Shown here: positions 17,919-27,856 of the stretch, piece after piece
Layout of the letters: every line of letters begins with the position of its first letter
Numbering within the stretch: position 1 is the stretch's first letter
Origin: Pseudomonas sp. LS.1a
GTDB taxonomy: Bacteria > Pseudomonadota > Gammaproteobacteria > Pseudomonadales > Pseudomonadaceae
Assembly (NCBI RefSeq): GCF_022533585.1
Contig: NZ_CP092827.1
Coordinates: forward strand, 3,884,001 to 3,948,000
Direction of reading: 5' to 3'
DNA length: 64,000 nucleotides
Notes under the pieces: generated by a model
The model's database searches: none
Told to the model about the DNA's origin: nothing
Seen by the model: the letters and a program-made list of their open reading frames with translations, nothing else
Translations under genes and position numbers: made by a program

Positions 17919-19349
17919 ATGTCTTCCCGTAGCCGCAGAACCTCTCATTCCGTCGCCCTGACGCGCCTGGCCCAAATCAGTGCGCTGGCCCTGGCCGCCA
18001 CCCTGGTGGGCTGCCAGAGCACCCGTCAGCTCGACGAATCCGATAGCGTTCGCGCGCACAACTACCAGGCGCGGATCAAGCACAAGCCTTCGCCACTGCT
18101 GGCCAAGCCGGCCGAGCAGGCACCACAGGACGTATGGGAACGCATGCGCCAGGGCTTTGCCCTGCAGGACAACATCGACGTCAACCCGCGCATCGAGCAG
18201 CAACGCCTGTGGTTCGCCAGCAACCCAAGCTACATCGAAAGTGCCGGCGAGCGTGGCAGCCTCTACCTGCACTACATCGTCGAACGCCTCGAAGAGCGCG
18301 ACATGCCGCTGGAGCTGGCGCTGCTGCCAGCCATCGAAAGTGCCTACAACCCGATGGCCTACTCGCGCGCGCATGCCGCGGGCATGTGGCAGTTCATTCC
18401 GTCCACCGGCCGCCACTTCAACCTGCGCCAGACCAACTTCTACGATGGCCGTCGCGACGTGACCGCCTCGACCAACGCCGCACTGGACTACCTCAGCCGC
18501 CTGCACGACATGTTCAACGGCGACTGGCTGCTGGCCCTGGCTGCCTACAATGCCGGCGAAGGCACCGTCAGCCGCGCCATCGAGCGCAACGAACGGCTCG
18601 GCCTGCCCACCGATTACTGGAACCTGCCGCTACCGCAGGAAACCCGTGACTACGTGCCCAAGCTGCTGGCCCTGTCGCAAGTGGTACTCACGCCGGAAGC
18701 CTATGGCGTGAACCTGAACCCGATCGCCAACGAACCCTACTTCGAGGCGGTGGCCATCAACGACCGCCTCGACCTGTCGCGGGTAGCGGCCTTCGCCAAC
18801 ATCGACGAAGACGAGCTGATCCAGCTCAACCCGGCATTCAAGAAGCGCATGACCGTGGACGGCCCGCAACAGCTGCTGGTACCGACCGCCAAGGCGCAGC
18901 TGCTGAGCGACAGCCTGTCCAACCTCAAGCCCGAGCAACTGGTCAGCCTGCAGCCGAACAAGGCCGTGTTCGCCCGCGCCGTGGCCGAAGCCAAGGCACC
19001 GGTGGCGGCGCGCAGCTACCGGGTCAAGCGCGGCGACAACCTGGGCAGCATCGCCAAGGCCAACCGCGTTTCGGTCAAGGACATCAAGCGCTGGAACCGC
19101 CTCTCCGGCAACAGCGTGCGCGCAGGCCAGGTCCTGGCCCTGCGTGGTGGCGACGCCCCGAGCGCTGCCGGCAATCGAGTAGCCGCCTCCGGGCAGCGCT
19201 CCACGCAGTACAAGGTACGCAAAGGCGATTCGCTGTACCTGGTGGCCAAGCGCTTCAACGTGGAAATGAAACACCTCAAGCGCTGGAACCCACGCAGCGG
19301 CCATGCCCTGAAGCCAGGCCAGACCCTCACCGTCTACCTCTCGCATTGA
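17919..19349 (+). CDS. mltD: Membrane-bound lytic murein transglycosylase D
   Basis: 476 residues. A basic N-terminus and hydrophobic stretch end in the lipobox LVGC (Cys about 33), so it is an outer-membrane-anchored lipoprotein. The soluble lytic transglycosylase domain has the catalytic glutamate in LLPAIESAYNPMAYSRAHAA, followed by GMWQFIPSTGRHFNL. Two C-terminal LysM peptidoglycan-binding repeats follow (YRVKRGDNLGSIAKANRVSV and YKVRKGDSLYLVAKRFNVEM). It cleaves glycan strands to 1,6-anhydromuropeptides. Its own sigma-70 promoter is visible upstream. Confidence 0.96.
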   Translation: MSSRSRRTSHSVALTRLAQISALALAATLVGCQSTRQLDESDSVRAHNYQARIKHKPSPLLAKPAEQAPQDVWERMRQGFALQDNIDVNPRIEQQRLWFASNPSYIESAGERGSLYLHYIVERLEERDMPLELALLPAIESAYNPMAYSRAHAAGMWQFIPSTGRHFNLRQTNFYDGRRDVTASTNAALDYLSRLHDMFNGDWLLALAAYNAGEGTVSRAIERNERLGLPTDYWNLPLPQETRDYVPKLLALSQVVLTPEAYGVNLNPIANEPYFEAVAINDRLDLSRVAAFANIDEDELIQLNPAFKKRMTVDGPQQLLVPTAKAQLLSDSLSNLKPEQLVSLQPNKAVFARAVAEAKAPVAARSYRVKRGDNLGSIAKANRVSVKDIKRWNRLSGNSVRAGQVLALRGGDAPSAAGNRVAASGQRSTQYKVRKGDSLYLVAKRFNVEMKHLKRWNPRSGHALKPGQTLTVYLSH

Positions 19350-19375
19350 TACGAAGCCCGGGGCCTTTGCGCGGC

Positions 19376-19495
19376 CCTGTGGGAGCGGCCTTGTGTCGCG
19401 AAAGGGGCGCGAAGCGACCCCAGGATTTCAGCTTCGCCGCGTAAACTGCCAGGGCTGCTTGCAGCCCTTTCGCGATGCAAGGCCGCTCCCACAGG
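19376..19495. repeat. REP inverted pair (cctgtgggagcggccttgtg type)
   Basis: Facing arms cctgtgggagcggccttgtg(tcgcgaaagg) and its near-perfect complement about 120 bases apart, with two smaller hairpins inside (ggggcgc...gcgacccc and agggctgc...gcagccct). It sits between mltD and the transporter operon and may act as a terminator or mRNA stabiliser. Confidence 0.85.
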
Positions 19496-19627
19496 TACCG
19501 CGTCACCCGCAGCGACCGGCAACTGGCTGAACCACTCGCCCCACCTTCAAAACCGCTCTTTTTCCAACCCCACCAAGCTGTTACTGTACCCCGATCAAAG
19601 CCCAACGCCTCTGGATCGGATGCCGAC

Positions 19628-21457
19628 TTGATACGTCCCCTCCTGCTGTCACTCAGCCTGGCCTTGAGCTTTCCCGCAGCCGCGATGGTGAGCGAAAGCC
19701 ACGGATACGCGCAGTTCGGCACGCTCAAGTACCCAGCCACATTCACCCATTTCGACTGGGTCAACCCGCAAGCGCCCAAGGGCGGCACCTTGCGGGCCAT
19801 GGCTTTCGGTACCTTCGACACCCTCAACCCTTATACCTTCAAGGGGTCGAGCCCGATCACCACGCCCAATTTCCAGCAATACGGCATCAGCGAGCTGAAC
19901 GAGCCGCTGATGGTCGGCACCGGCCAGTACGACCCGTCCGGCGACGAACCGACCTCCAGCTACGGCCTGATCGCCCGCTCGGTGGAGTACAGCGAGGACC
20001 GCAGCTGGGTGGTGTTCAACCTGCGCCCGGAAGCCCACTGGCATGACGGCAAGCCGATCACCTCGGCAGACGTGGCCTTCTCCTACCGCACGCTGCTCAA
20101 GGATGGCCACCCGATCTACCGCACCAACCTGCAGGAAGTGCAGCGGGTGGACATCCTTGGCCCGCTGCGCATCCGCTTCGTGTTCAAGCGCGCCGGCAAC
20201 CCGTTGCTGATCCTGCGCCTGGGCGAAATGCCGGTGCTGCCCAAGCACTACTGGCAAAAGCGCGACTTCAAGGCCACCACCTTCGAACCCCCGCTGGGCA
20301 GCGGCCCCTACCGCATCACCCAGGTCCAGCCTGGGCGCCGGCTGGTGTTCGAACGGGTGAAGAACTACTGGGGCAAGGATCTGGCAGTGAACCGTGGCAA
20401 GTACAACTTCAACCGCGTGGAATATGAGTTCTACCGCGACGCCACGGTGGCCTTCGAAGCGTTCAAGGCCGGTGAGTTCGACATCTACATAGAGCACCAG
20501 GCGAAGAACTGGGCCAACGGTTACAACTTCCCGGCCGTGCGCCGCGGCGAGGTAATCAAGGTACAGATCCCGCACCGCATCCCCACGCAAACCCAGGGCC
20601 TGTTCATGAACAGCCGCCGGGCCACCTTCAGCGACCCACGGGTACGCCAGGCGCTGGGGCTGATGCTCGACTTCGAGTGGACCAACCGCGCGCTGTTCAG
20701 CGGCGCCTACCGCCGCTCGACCAGCTACTACCCCAACAGCGAATTCGCCGCCACCGGCCTGCCCACCGGCAAGGAGTGGCTGCTGCTGGCGCCGTTCCGT
20801 GACCAGTTGCCAGCCAGACTGTTCAGCGAGCCCTACACGGTCAGCCAGACCGATGGCCGTGGCATCAGCCGTCAGACTCTGCGCCAGGCCCTCGGCCTGC
20901 TCGCCGAGGCCGGCTGGAAGCTGAACGGCCAGCGCCTGGTCGACAGCAAGGGCCAGCAGCTGCACATGGAGCTGCTGCTGGTAAACCCCAACCTTGAACG
21001 CATCCTGCAACCTTATGTCGAAAATCTGGCCAGCATCGGCATCGATGCACGCTTGCGCACCGTGGACCGCGCCCAGTACAAACAGCGCCTGGACCAGTTC
21101 GATTTCGACATGATTCTGATGACCCTGAACCAGACCCTGAGCCCGGGCCTCGAACAGTGGCTGTATTTCCATTCCAGCCAGGCCGCGACCAAGGGCAGCA
21201 AGAACTATGCTGGGGTGAAGGACCCGGTGGTCGACCATCTGCTCGACACCCTGCTCGCCGCCCGCACCCGCGATGACCAGGTCGCCGCCGCCCGCGCCCT
21301 GGACCGCGTGCTCTCATGGCAGTACTACATGATTCCCAACTGGTACCTCGACAATCATCGCCTGGCCTACCGCAACCGGTTCGCCTTCGTCACCACGCCG
21401 CCCTACACCCTCGGGCTGAACAGCTGGTGGATCAAGACTTCGGAGAAAGCCCAATGA
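19628..21457 (+). CDS. nppA1: Periplasmic peptide-binding protein 1 (NppA1/YejA-like)
   Basis: 609 residues if translation starts at the TTG of LIRPLLLSLSLALSFPAAA, the only start that gives a proper signal peptide; the ribosome binding site there is weak. It is a family 5 extracellular solute-binding protein: HFDWVNPQAPKGGTLR near the N-terminus, FNLRPEAHWHDGKPITSADV, and FEPPLGSGPYRITQVQPGR. It is the first of two adjacent binding proteins feeding the YejBEF-type importer. This layout, right after mltD, matches the NppA1A2BCD operon of P. aeruginosa, which imports peptidyl nucleoside antibiotics and di- and tripeptides. The stop overlaps the next start as ATGA. Confidence 0.88.
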   Translation: MIRPLLLSLSLALSFPAAAMVSESHGYAQFGTLKYPATFTHFDWVNPQAPKGGTLRAMAFGTFDTLNPYTFKGSSPITTPNFQQYGISELNEPLMVGTGQYDPSGDEPTSSYGLIARSVEYSEDRSWVVFNLRPEAHWHDGKPITSADVAFSYRTLLKDGHPIYRTNLQEVQRVDILGPLRIRFVFKRAGNPLLILRLGEMPVLPKHYWQKRDFKATTFEPPLGSGPYRITQVQPGRRLVFERVKNYWGKDLAVNRGKYNFNRVEYEFYRDATVAFEAFKAGEFDIYIEHQAKNWANGYNFPAVRRGEVIKVQIPHRIPTQTQGLFMNSRRATFSDPRVRQALGLMLDFEWTNRALFSGAYRRSTSYYPNSEFAATGLPTGKEWLLLAPFRDQLPARLFSEPYTVSQTDGRGISRQTLRQALGLLAEAGWKLNGQRLVDSKGQQLHMELLLVNPNLERILQPYVENLASIGIDARLRTVDRAQYKQRLDQFDFDMILMTLNQTLSPGLEQWLYFHSSQAATKGSKNYAGVKDPVVDHLLDTLLAARTRDDQVAAARALDRVLSWQYYMIPNWYLDNHRLAYRNRFAFVTTPPYTLGLNSWWIKTSEKAQ

Positions 21458-23289
21458 CGCCAACGCACCGACTGCGCCGGCTGGCAGGCAGCCTGTTGCT
21501 CGCCTGCCTGAGCCTTCCCGCCCTGGCCGCACCGCAACACGCGCTCACCCTGTACGACGAGCCGCCCAAGTACCCGGCCGACTTCAAGCACTTCGACTAC
21601 GTCAACCCTGATGCGCCCAAGGGCGGCACCTTCCGCCAGTCCAGCTTCGGCGGCTTCGACAGCCTCAACCCGTTCATCAACAAGGGCGTGCCGGCCGAGA
21701 ACATCGGCATCATCTACGACACCCTGATGCGTCAGAGCCAGGACGAGCCATTCACCGAATACGGCCTGGTTGCCGGCAAGATCGAGAAAGCACCCGACAA
21801 TAGCTGGGTACGCTTCTACTTGCGCCCGGAAGCCCGCTTCCATGACGGCCACCCGATGCGTGCCGACGACGTGGTGTTCACCTTCAATGCCCTGATCAAG
21901 GACGGTGCGCCGCTGTACCGCCAGTATTATGCCGACGTCGCCGAAGTGGTCGCCGAAGACCCGCTGAAGGTGCTGTTCAAGTTCAAGCACAAGAACAACC
22001 GCGAGCTACCGCTGATTCTCGGCCAGTTGCCGGTACTGCCCAGGCACTGGTACGAAAACCGCGATTTCAACCGCGGCAACCTGGAAATCCCGCTGGGCAG
22101 CGGCCCGTACAAGGTCGCCGAAGTCAAGGCCGGGCGCTCGGTGCGCTACGAACGGGTCAAGGACTACTGGGCCAAGGACCTGCCGATCAACCGCGGCTTC
22201 TACAACTTCGACGTCATGACGTTCGACTCCTACCGTGACACCACCGTCGCCCTCGAGGCCCTCAAGGCCGGGGCCTTCGACTATGGCCTGGAAGTCAGCG
22301 CAAAAAACTGGGCCACCGCCTACAACGTGCCCGCCGTGCGCGACGGCCGGCTGATCAAGGAAGAGCTGCCCAACGGCAACCCCACCGGCATGCAGGGCTT
22401 CATCTTCAACATCCGCCGCCCGGTATTCCAGGATGTGCGCGTGCGTCAGGCACTTAGCCTGCTGCTGGACTACGAATGGACCAACAAGCAGCTGTTCAAC
22501 GGCGCCTACACCCGTACCGGCAGCTACTTCGACAACTCGGAAATGGCCGCTCGCGGCCTGCCCGGCCCTGGCGAGCTGAAGATTCTCGAACCGCTGCGCG
22601 GCAAAATCCCCGACCAGGTGTTCAGCGAAGCCTTCCACAACCCGGTCAGCGACGGCAGCGGCATGATCCGCGAGCAACAGCGCCAGGCCTACAAGCTGCT
22701 GCAGGAAGCCGGCTGGAAAATCGTCGACGACAAGATGGTCGACGCCCAGGGCAAGCCGGTGAGCATCGAATTCCTGCTCGCGCAGACCGAATTCGAACGC
22801 ATTCTGCTGCCATTCAAGCGCAACCTCGCCGATCTGGGCATCGAGCTGAACATCCGCCGGGTCGACGTGTCGCAATACATCACCCGCCTGCGCTCGCGCG
22901 ACTACGACATGATCGTCGGCGGCTACCCGCAGTCCAACTCGCCAGGCAACGAGCAACGCGAATTCTGGTCCAGTGCCGCTGCCGATAACCCAGGCAGCCG
23001 CAACTTCATCGGCCTGCGCGACCCGGCCATCGACCAGCTGGTGGACCAACTGATCAACGCCGACTCGCGGCAAAGCCTGATCGACCACTGCCGCGCCCTC
23101 GACAGGGTGCTGCTGTGGGGCTATTACGTGATCCCCAACTGGCACATCAAGACCTGGCGCGTGGCCTACTGGAACCACATAGGCCACCCGGACGTCTCGC
23201 CCAGGTACGACATCGGCATCGACACCTGGTGGATCAAGCCCGGGGTAACCCCGGCCGTCAGCGAAGCCCCTGCAGACGAGGCCAACTAA
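21454..23289 (+). CDS. nppA2: Periplasmic peptide-binding protein 2 (NppA2/YejA-like)
   Basis: 611 residues from [20 protein letters not shown], with a signal peptide ending at ALAAPQ. Same family 5 solute-binding fold as the preceding protein, with parallel motifs ([60 protein letters not shown]), so the pair arose by duplication and has diverged considerably. It overlaps the upstream stop by ATGA, so the two are probably made in linked amounts. Probably provides a second ligand specificity for the same permease. The exact ligand cannot be read. Confidence 0.9.
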   Translation: MTPTHRLRRLAGSLLLACLSLPALAAPQHALTLYDEPPKYPADFKHFDYVNPDAPKGGTFRQSSFGGFDSLNPFINKGVPAENIGIIYDTLMRQSQDEPFTEYGLVAGKIEKAPDNSWVRFYLRPEARFHDGHPMRADDVVFTFNALIKDGAPLYRQYYADVAEVVAEDPLKVLFKFKHKNNRELPLILGQLPVLPRHWYENRDFNRGNLEIPLGSGPYKVAEVKAGRSVRYERVKDYWAKDLPINRGFYNFDVMTFDSYRDTTVALEALKAGAFDYGLEVSAKNWATAYNVPAVRDGRLIKEELPNGNPTGMQGFIFNIRRPVFQDVRVRQALSLLLDYEWTNKQLFNGAYTRTGSYFDNSEMAARGLPGPGELKILEPLRGKIPDQVFSEAFHNPVSDGSGMIREQQRQAYKLLQEAGWKIVDDKMVDAQGKPVSIEFLLAQTEFERILLPFKRNLADLGIELNIRRVDVSQYITRLRSRDYDMIVGGYPQSNSPGNEQREFWSSAAADNPGSRNFIGLRDPAIDQLVDQLINADSRQSLIDHCRALDRVLLWGYYVIPNWHIKTWRVAYWNHIGHPDVSPRYDIGIDTWWIKPGVTPAVSEAPADEAN

Positions 23290-23290
23290 G

Positions 23291-24364
23291 ATGCTGGCCT
23301 ACATCCTGCGCCGCCTGCTGCTGATCATCCCGACCCTGTTCGGCATCCTGATCATCAACTTCATCATCGTCCAGGCCGCCCCCGGCGGCCCGGTCGAGCA
23401 GATGATCGCCAAGCTCGAAGGCTTCGAAGGCGCCACCAGCCGCATTGCCGGCGGCGGTGCCGAAGTGTCCGTTGCCGGCTCCAACTACCGTGGCGCCCAG
23501 GGCCTGGACCCGGCGCTGATCGCCGAGATCGAACGCATGTACGGCTTCGACAAGTCGCCGCCCGAGCGCCTGTGGATCATGATCAAGAACTACGCCCGGC
23601 TGGACTTCGGCGACAGCTTCTTCCGCGATGCCAAGGTCATCGACCTGATCATCGAGAAGATGCCGGTGTCGATTTCGCTGGGGCTGTGGAGCACCTTGAT
23701 CATGTACCTGGTGTCGATCCCGCTGGGCATCGCCAAGGCCGTGCGCCACGGCAGCCATTTCGACGTGTGGACCAGCTCGGCGATCATCGTCGGCTACGCC
23801 ATCCCGGCGTTCCTGTTCGCCATCCTGCTGATCGTGCTGTTCGCCGGCGGCAGCTACTTCGACTGGTTCCCGCTGCGTGGCCTCACCTCCAACAATTTCG
23901 ACGAACTGAGCACCACCGGCAAGGTGCTGGACTACTTCTGGCACCTGGTGCTGCCGATCACCGCGCTGGTCATCGGCAACTTCGCCACCATGACCTTGCT
24001 GACCAAGAACAGCTTCCTCGACGAGATCAACAAGCAGTACGTGGTCACCGCCAAGGCCAAGGGCCTGAGCCGGCCACGGGTGCTGTACGGCCATGTGTTC
24101 CGCAACGCCATGCTGCTGGTGATTGCCGGTTTCCCTTCGGCGTTCATCGGCATCTTCTTCACCGGCTCCTTGCTGATCGAGGTGATCTTCAGCCTCGACG
24201 GCCTCGGCCTGATGAGTTTCGAGGCGGCCATCAACCGCGACTACCCGGTGGTCTTCGGCACCCTGTTCATCTTCACCCTGCTGGGGCTGGTGGTGAAACT
24301 GATCGGCGACCTGACCTACACCCTGGTCGATCCACGCATCGACTTCGCCAGCCGGGAGCACTGA
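23291..24364 (+). CDS. yejB: Peptide/microcin C ABC transporter permease YejB (NppB)
   Basis: 357 residues with six membrane helices. The N-terminus [20 protein letters not shown] and [20 protein letters not shown] is typical of YejB. The ABC permease EAA loop appears in the C-terminal half ([20 protein letters not shown]). It forms the inner-membrane channel together with YejE. It begins two bases after the second binding-protein gene and is followed one base later by yejE. Confidence 0.94.
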   Translation: MLAYILRRLLLIIPTLFGILIINFIIVQAAPGGPVEQMIAKLEGFEGATSRIAGGGAEVSVAGSNYRGAQGLDPALIAEIERMYGFDKSPPERLWIMIKNYARLDFGDSFFRDAKVIDLIIEKMPVSISLGLWSTLIMYLVSIPLGIAKAVRHGSHFDVWTSSAIIVGYAIPAFLFAILLIVLFAGGSYFDWFPLRGLTSNNFDELSTTGKVLDYFWHLVLPITALVIGNFATMTLLTKNSFLDEINKQYVVTAKAKGLSRPRVLYGHVFRNAMLLVIAGFPSAFIGIFFTGSLLIEVIFSLDGLGLMSFEAAINRDYPVVFGTLFIFTLLGLVVKLIGDLTYTLVDPRIDFASREH

Positions 24365-24365
24365 C

Positions 24366-25385
24366 ATGGCCTTGTCCCCCCTCAACCGCCGGCGCTTCGA
24401 GCGTTTCAAGGCCAACCGCCGTGGCTGGTGGTCGCTGTGGCTGTTCCTGATCCTGTTCGGCCTGAGCCTGGGCGCCGAGCTGATTGCCAACGACAAGCCG
24501 ATTGCCGTGCGCTACGACGGCGCATGGTACTTCCCGGCCTTCAAGCGCTACCCGGAGACCACCTTCGGCGGCGAATTCCCGCTGGAAGCCAACTACAAGA
24601 GCCCGTACATCCGCGAACTGCTTGAGAAGAAAGACAGCTTCGTGCTTTGGGCGCCGATCCCGTTCAGCTACCAGAGCATCAACTACGACCTGCGCGTACC
24701 CGCCCCGGCCCCGCCTTCGGCGGACAACTGGCTGGGCACCGACGACCAGGGCCGCGACGTGCTGGCACGGGTGATCTACGGCTTCCGCATTTCGGTGCTG
24801 TTCGCCCTGACGCTGACCCTGCTCAGTTCCATCGTCGGCGTGATCGCCGGCGCCCTGCAGGGCTTCTATGGCGGCTGGGTCGACCTGGCCGGGCAGCGCT
24901 TCCTGGAAGTCTGGTCAGGCCTGCCGGTGTTGTACCTGCTGATCATCCTGGCCAGCTTCGTGCAGCCCAACTTCTGGTGGTTGCTGGGCATCATGCTGCT
25001 GTTCTCGTGGATGAGCCTGGTGGACGTGGTGCGCGCCGAGTTCCTGCGCGGGCGCAACCTGGAATACGTGCGCGCCGCCCGCGCGTTAGGGATGCGCAAC
25101 GGCGCGATCATGTACCGGCACATCCTGCCCAACGCCATGATCTCGACCATGACCTTCATGCCGTTCATTCTCACCGGCGCCATCGGCACCCTCACCGCCC
25201 TGGACTTCCTCGGCTTCGGCCTGCCGCCGGGCGCGCCGTCGCTGGGCGAGCTGGTGGCCCAGGGCAAGTCCAACCTGCAGGCCCCATGGCTGGGCATCAG
25301 CGCCTTCGCCGTGCTGGCGCTGATGCTGAGCCTGCTGGTGTTCATCGGCGAATCCGCCCGCGATGCCTTCGACCCGAGGAAGTGA
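24366..25385 (+). CDS. yejE: Peptide/microcin C ABC transporter permease YejE (NppC)
   Basis: 339 residues. YejE-type permease with the OppC-like N-terminal region (LNRRRFERFKANRRGWWSLW), a long periplasmic insert between helices 1 and 2 (ANYKSPYIRELLEKKDSFVL region), DDQGRDVLARVIYGFRISVL, and the EAA loop ARALGMRNGAIMYRHILPNA. It partners YejB in the channel. It ends one base before the ATG of the ATPase gene. Confidence 0.94.
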   Translation: MALSPLNRRRFERFKANRRGWWSLWLFLILFGLSLGAELIANDKPIAVRYDGAWYFPAFKRYPETTFGGEFPLEANYKSPYIRELLEKKDSFVLWAPIPFSYQSINYDLRVPAPAPPSADNWLGTDDQGRDVLARVIYGFRISVLFALTLTLLSSIVGVIAGALQGFYGGWVDLAGQRFLEVWSGLPVLYLLIILASFVQPNFWWLLGIMLLFSWMSLVDVVRAEFLRGRNLEYVRAARALGMRNGAIMYRHILPNAMISTMTFMPFILTGAIGTLTALDFLGFGLPPGAPSLGELVAQGKSNLQAPWLGISAFAVLALMLSLLVFIGESARDAFDPRK

Positions 25386-25386
25386 C

Positions 25387-26997
25387 ATGAGTGAACAGAA
25401 CCTGATCGAAGTGCGCGACCTGTCGGTGGAGTTCGTCACCGGTGACCAGGCCCACCGCGTGGTGGACGGCATCAGCTTCGATATCCGCAAGGGTGAGACG
25501 CTGGCACTGGTGGGCGAGAGTGGCTCGGGCAAATCGGTCACCGCGCACTCGCTCCTGCGCCTGCTGCCCTACCCCCTGGCCCGCCACCCCAGCGGCAGCA
25601 TCCGCTACGAAGGCAAGGACCTGCTGCAGCAGAACGAGAAGACCATGCAGCGCATTCGCGGCAACCGCATTGCGATGATCTTCCAGGAACCGATGACCTC
25701 GCTGAACCCGTTGCACTGCATCGAGAAGCAGATCAACGAAATCCTCCTGCTGCACAAAGGCCTGACCGGCAAGGAAGCAACCGCGCGCACCCTGGAACTG
25801 CTGGAGATGGTCGGCATTCCCGAGCCACGCAAGCGCCTGAAGGCCCTGCCCCACGAACTGTCCGGCGGGCAGCGCCAGCGGGTGATGATCGCCATGGCCC
25901 TGGCCAACGAGCCGGAGCTGCTGATTGCGGATGAGCCGACCACGGCGCTGGATGTGACCGTGCAGTTGAAGATTCTCGACCTGCTCAAGGAACTGCAGGC
26001 GCGTTTGGGCATGGCCCTGCTGCTGATCAGCCATGACCTGAACCTGGTGCGGCGCATCGCCCACCGCGTGTGCGTGATGCAGCGCGGGCAGATTGTCGAG
26101 CAGGCCGAATGCGCCAGGCTGTTCAGTGCACCGCAACACCATTACACGCAGATGCTGATCAATGCCGAGCCCAGCGGGCTACCGGCGCACAACCCGGTGG
26201 GCGCGCCGTTGCTGGAGGTGGATGACCTCAAGGTGTGGTTCCCGATCAAGAAGGGCTTGCTGCGGCGCACGGTCGACCATGTGAAGGCGGTGGACGGGGT
26301 CAACTTCAGCTTGCCACAGGGGCAGACGCTGGGGATTGTCGGCGAGTCCGGATCGGGCAAGTCGACTTTGGGTCTGGCGATCTTGCGGCTGATCTCCAGC
26401 CAGGGCGGCATTCGCTTCCATGGGCAGAACCTGGAAGGGCTGAACCAGAAGGCCGTGCGCCCGTTGCGCCGGGAAATGCAGGTGGTGTTTCAGGACCCGT
26501 TTGGCAGCCTGAGCCCACGCATGTGCGTGGAGGACATCGTCGGTGAAGGGCTGCGCATTCACCGCATCGGCACAGCGCAGGAACAGGAAGCTGCGATTAT
26601 TGCGGCCCTGGAGGAAGTGGGGCTGGACCCGCGCACGCGGCATCGCTACCCACATGAGTTTTCCGGTGGGCAGCGCCAACGCATTGCGATTGCCCGGGCG
26701 TTGGTGTTGAAGCCGGCGCTGATCCTGCTGGACGAGCCTACGTCAGCGCTGGACCGCACGGTGCAGCGGCAGGTGGTGGAGCTGCTGCGCAATCTGCAGC
26801 AGAAATACAACCTGACCTACCTGTTCATCAGCCATGACCTGGCGGTGGTCAAGGCGTTGAGCCACCAGTTGATGGTGATCAAGCACGGGCATGTGGTGGA
26901 ACAAGGGGATGCGCAGGCGATCTTCCATGCACCGCAGCATCCGTATACCCGGCAGTTGCTGGAGGCGGCGTTTCTGGAGGTGGATGCGGCCAGTTAG
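25387..26997 (+). CDS. yejF: Peptide/microcin C ABC transporter ATP-binding protein YejF (NppD)
   Basis: 536 residues from MSEQNLIEVRDLSVEF; two fused ABC ATPase domains. Walker A motifs are GESGSGKSVTA (about residue 43) and GESGSGKSTLG in the second half; signature motifs are LSGGQRQRVMIAMAL and FSGGQRQRIAIARAL; Walker B motifs are LLIADEPTTALD and LILLDEPTSALD. It energises the YejBE channel. Codon choice becomes noticeably less GC-rich in the last third of the gene. No clear terminator follows; a REP element begins about 60 bases downstream. Confidence 0.95.
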   Translation: MSEQNLIEVRDLSVEFVTGDQAHRVVDGISFDIRKGETLALVGESGSGKSVTAHSLLRLLPYPLARHPSGSIRYEGKDLLQQNEKTMQRIRGNRIAMIFQEPMTSLNPLHCIEKQINEILLLHKGLTGKEATARTLELLEMVGIPEPRKRLKALPHELSGGQRQRVMIAMALANEPELLIADEPTTALDVTVQLKILDLLKELQARLGMALLLISHDLNLVRRIAHRVCVMQRGQIVEQAECARLFSAPQHHYTQMLINAEPSGLPAHNPVGAPLLEVDDLKVWFPIKKGLLRRTVDHVKAVDGVNFSLPQGQTLGIVGESGSGKSTLGLAILRLISSQGGIRFHGQNLEGLNQKAVRPLRREMQVVFQDPFGSLSPRMCVEDIVGEGLRIHRIGTAQEQEAAIIAALEEVGLDPRTRHRYPHEFSGGQRQRIAIARALVLKPALILLDEPTSALDRTVQRQVVELLRNLQQKYNLTYLFISHDLAVVKALSHQLMVIKHGHVVEQGDAQAIFHAPQHPYTRQLLEAAFLEVDAAS

Positions 26998-27055
26998 CTT
27001 TTGTGCGGCAAGCCAGCTCCCACAAGGTCACCACAGACTTCAAGACCTGCACAGC

Positions 27056-27090
27056 GCCTGTGGGAGCGGGCGTGCCCGCGAAGAGGCCCG
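27056..27090. repeat. REP element (single)
   Basis: cgcctgtgggagcgggcgtg followed by cccgcgaagaggccc, a single REP copy between yejF and the Xre-like gene. A partial relic (agccagctcccacaaggt) sits 40 bases upstream. Confidence 0.75.
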
Positions 27091-27170
27091 CGAGCAATCT
27101 TCGGATCTGATGGATGAGCCGAGCTGGGCATGATGCGCTGAGAATGGCCGCTTACACGCTCGAAGTACCG

Positions 27171-27204
27171 CGCCAAAGGCCTATATGCATGTAGACCTTT
27201 GGCG
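27171..27204. promoter_or_regulatory. 34-bp palindrome upstream of the Xre-like gene
   Basis: The two 17-base halves (CGCCAAAGGCCTATATG and CATGTAGACCTTTGGCG) pair with only two mismatches around the centre ATGCAT. It lies 18 bases before the ATG at 27223, so it is either an operator for the adjacent HTH protein (autorepression) or a hairpin in the 5' leader close to the ribosome binding site. Confidence 0.6.
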
Positions 27205-27222
27205 CAAGCATGGAAGACAGAT

Positions 27223-27792
27223 ATGAACATCTCACCTTCACTTCGCAACACACCCATCGGCCCGATGCTAAAACACTGGCGCGTGCTGAACCGGGTCAAA
27301 CAGCTGCATGCCGCGCAGATGTTCGGGGTGTGCCAGTCGACCATTTCTCGCTGGGAGTCGGGCGTGCAGGACGCCGAGCCCGAGCAGCGAGCGCGTATCG
27401 AAGCCTTGCTCAAAGCCAGGCTCAGCAGTGCCGCGGACCACGCACTGGCGCGCCTTGTGTCGGGCAGTTCGCAACCTGTGCACCTGGTGTGCGACCTCAC
27501 CCACCGCCTGCTGGCCTGCTCATCTTCCCGCGAGGCTGAGTTCAGTGTGCCCGTCAGTGACTTGCTGGGTGTCTCGCTGTGGCCATTCGCAACAGAGGAA
27601 ATCGCCAGCCAGGAACAGCGCTTGGCAGGCATCGGCTGGCGCGACAACCTGGCCTCCCCGGCGCTGGAGTTCTCCACCGGCACAAATGACTCGGCAGTGG
27701 TGCCCATCCAGCACAGCCTGTGCCGGTGGACCCGATTCACACTGTCGGATGGGTCGACTGCCAGGCTGGTCGAAACCCTGGCGCATATTTAA
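27223..27792 (+). CDS. Xre-family HTH transcriptional regulator with unknown C-terminal domain
   Basis: 189 residues from the ATG of MNISPSLRNTPIGPML, which has GGAAG 7-8 bases upstream. Residues 14-65 form a lambda-repressor-like helix-turn-helix (LKHWRVLNRVKQLHAAQMFG, then VCQSTISRWESG). The remainder (residues 75-189, including HLVCDLTHRLLACSSSREAE) may be a small sensor domain, possibly PAS-like, but I cannot assign it. A 34-bp palindrome lies immediately upstream, consistent with autoregulation. The next gene, 64 bases downstream, encodes an HD phosphohydrolase and may share the transcript. Confidence 0.75.
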   Translation: MNISPSLRNTPIGPMLKHWRVLNRVKQLHAAQMFGVCQSTISRWESGVQDAEPEQRARIEALLKARLSSAADHALARLVSGSSQPVHLVCDLTHRLLACSSSREAEFSVPVSDLLGVSLWPFATEEIASQEQRLAGIGWRDNLASPALEFSTGTNDSAVVPIQHSLCRWTRFTLSDGSTARLVETLAHI

Positions 27793-27856
27793 TGCGTGGA
27801 CGCCGGCAAACGGCGAGCCGATGATTTACCTCTGCAACAGCAAGAGGTCACCCGTC

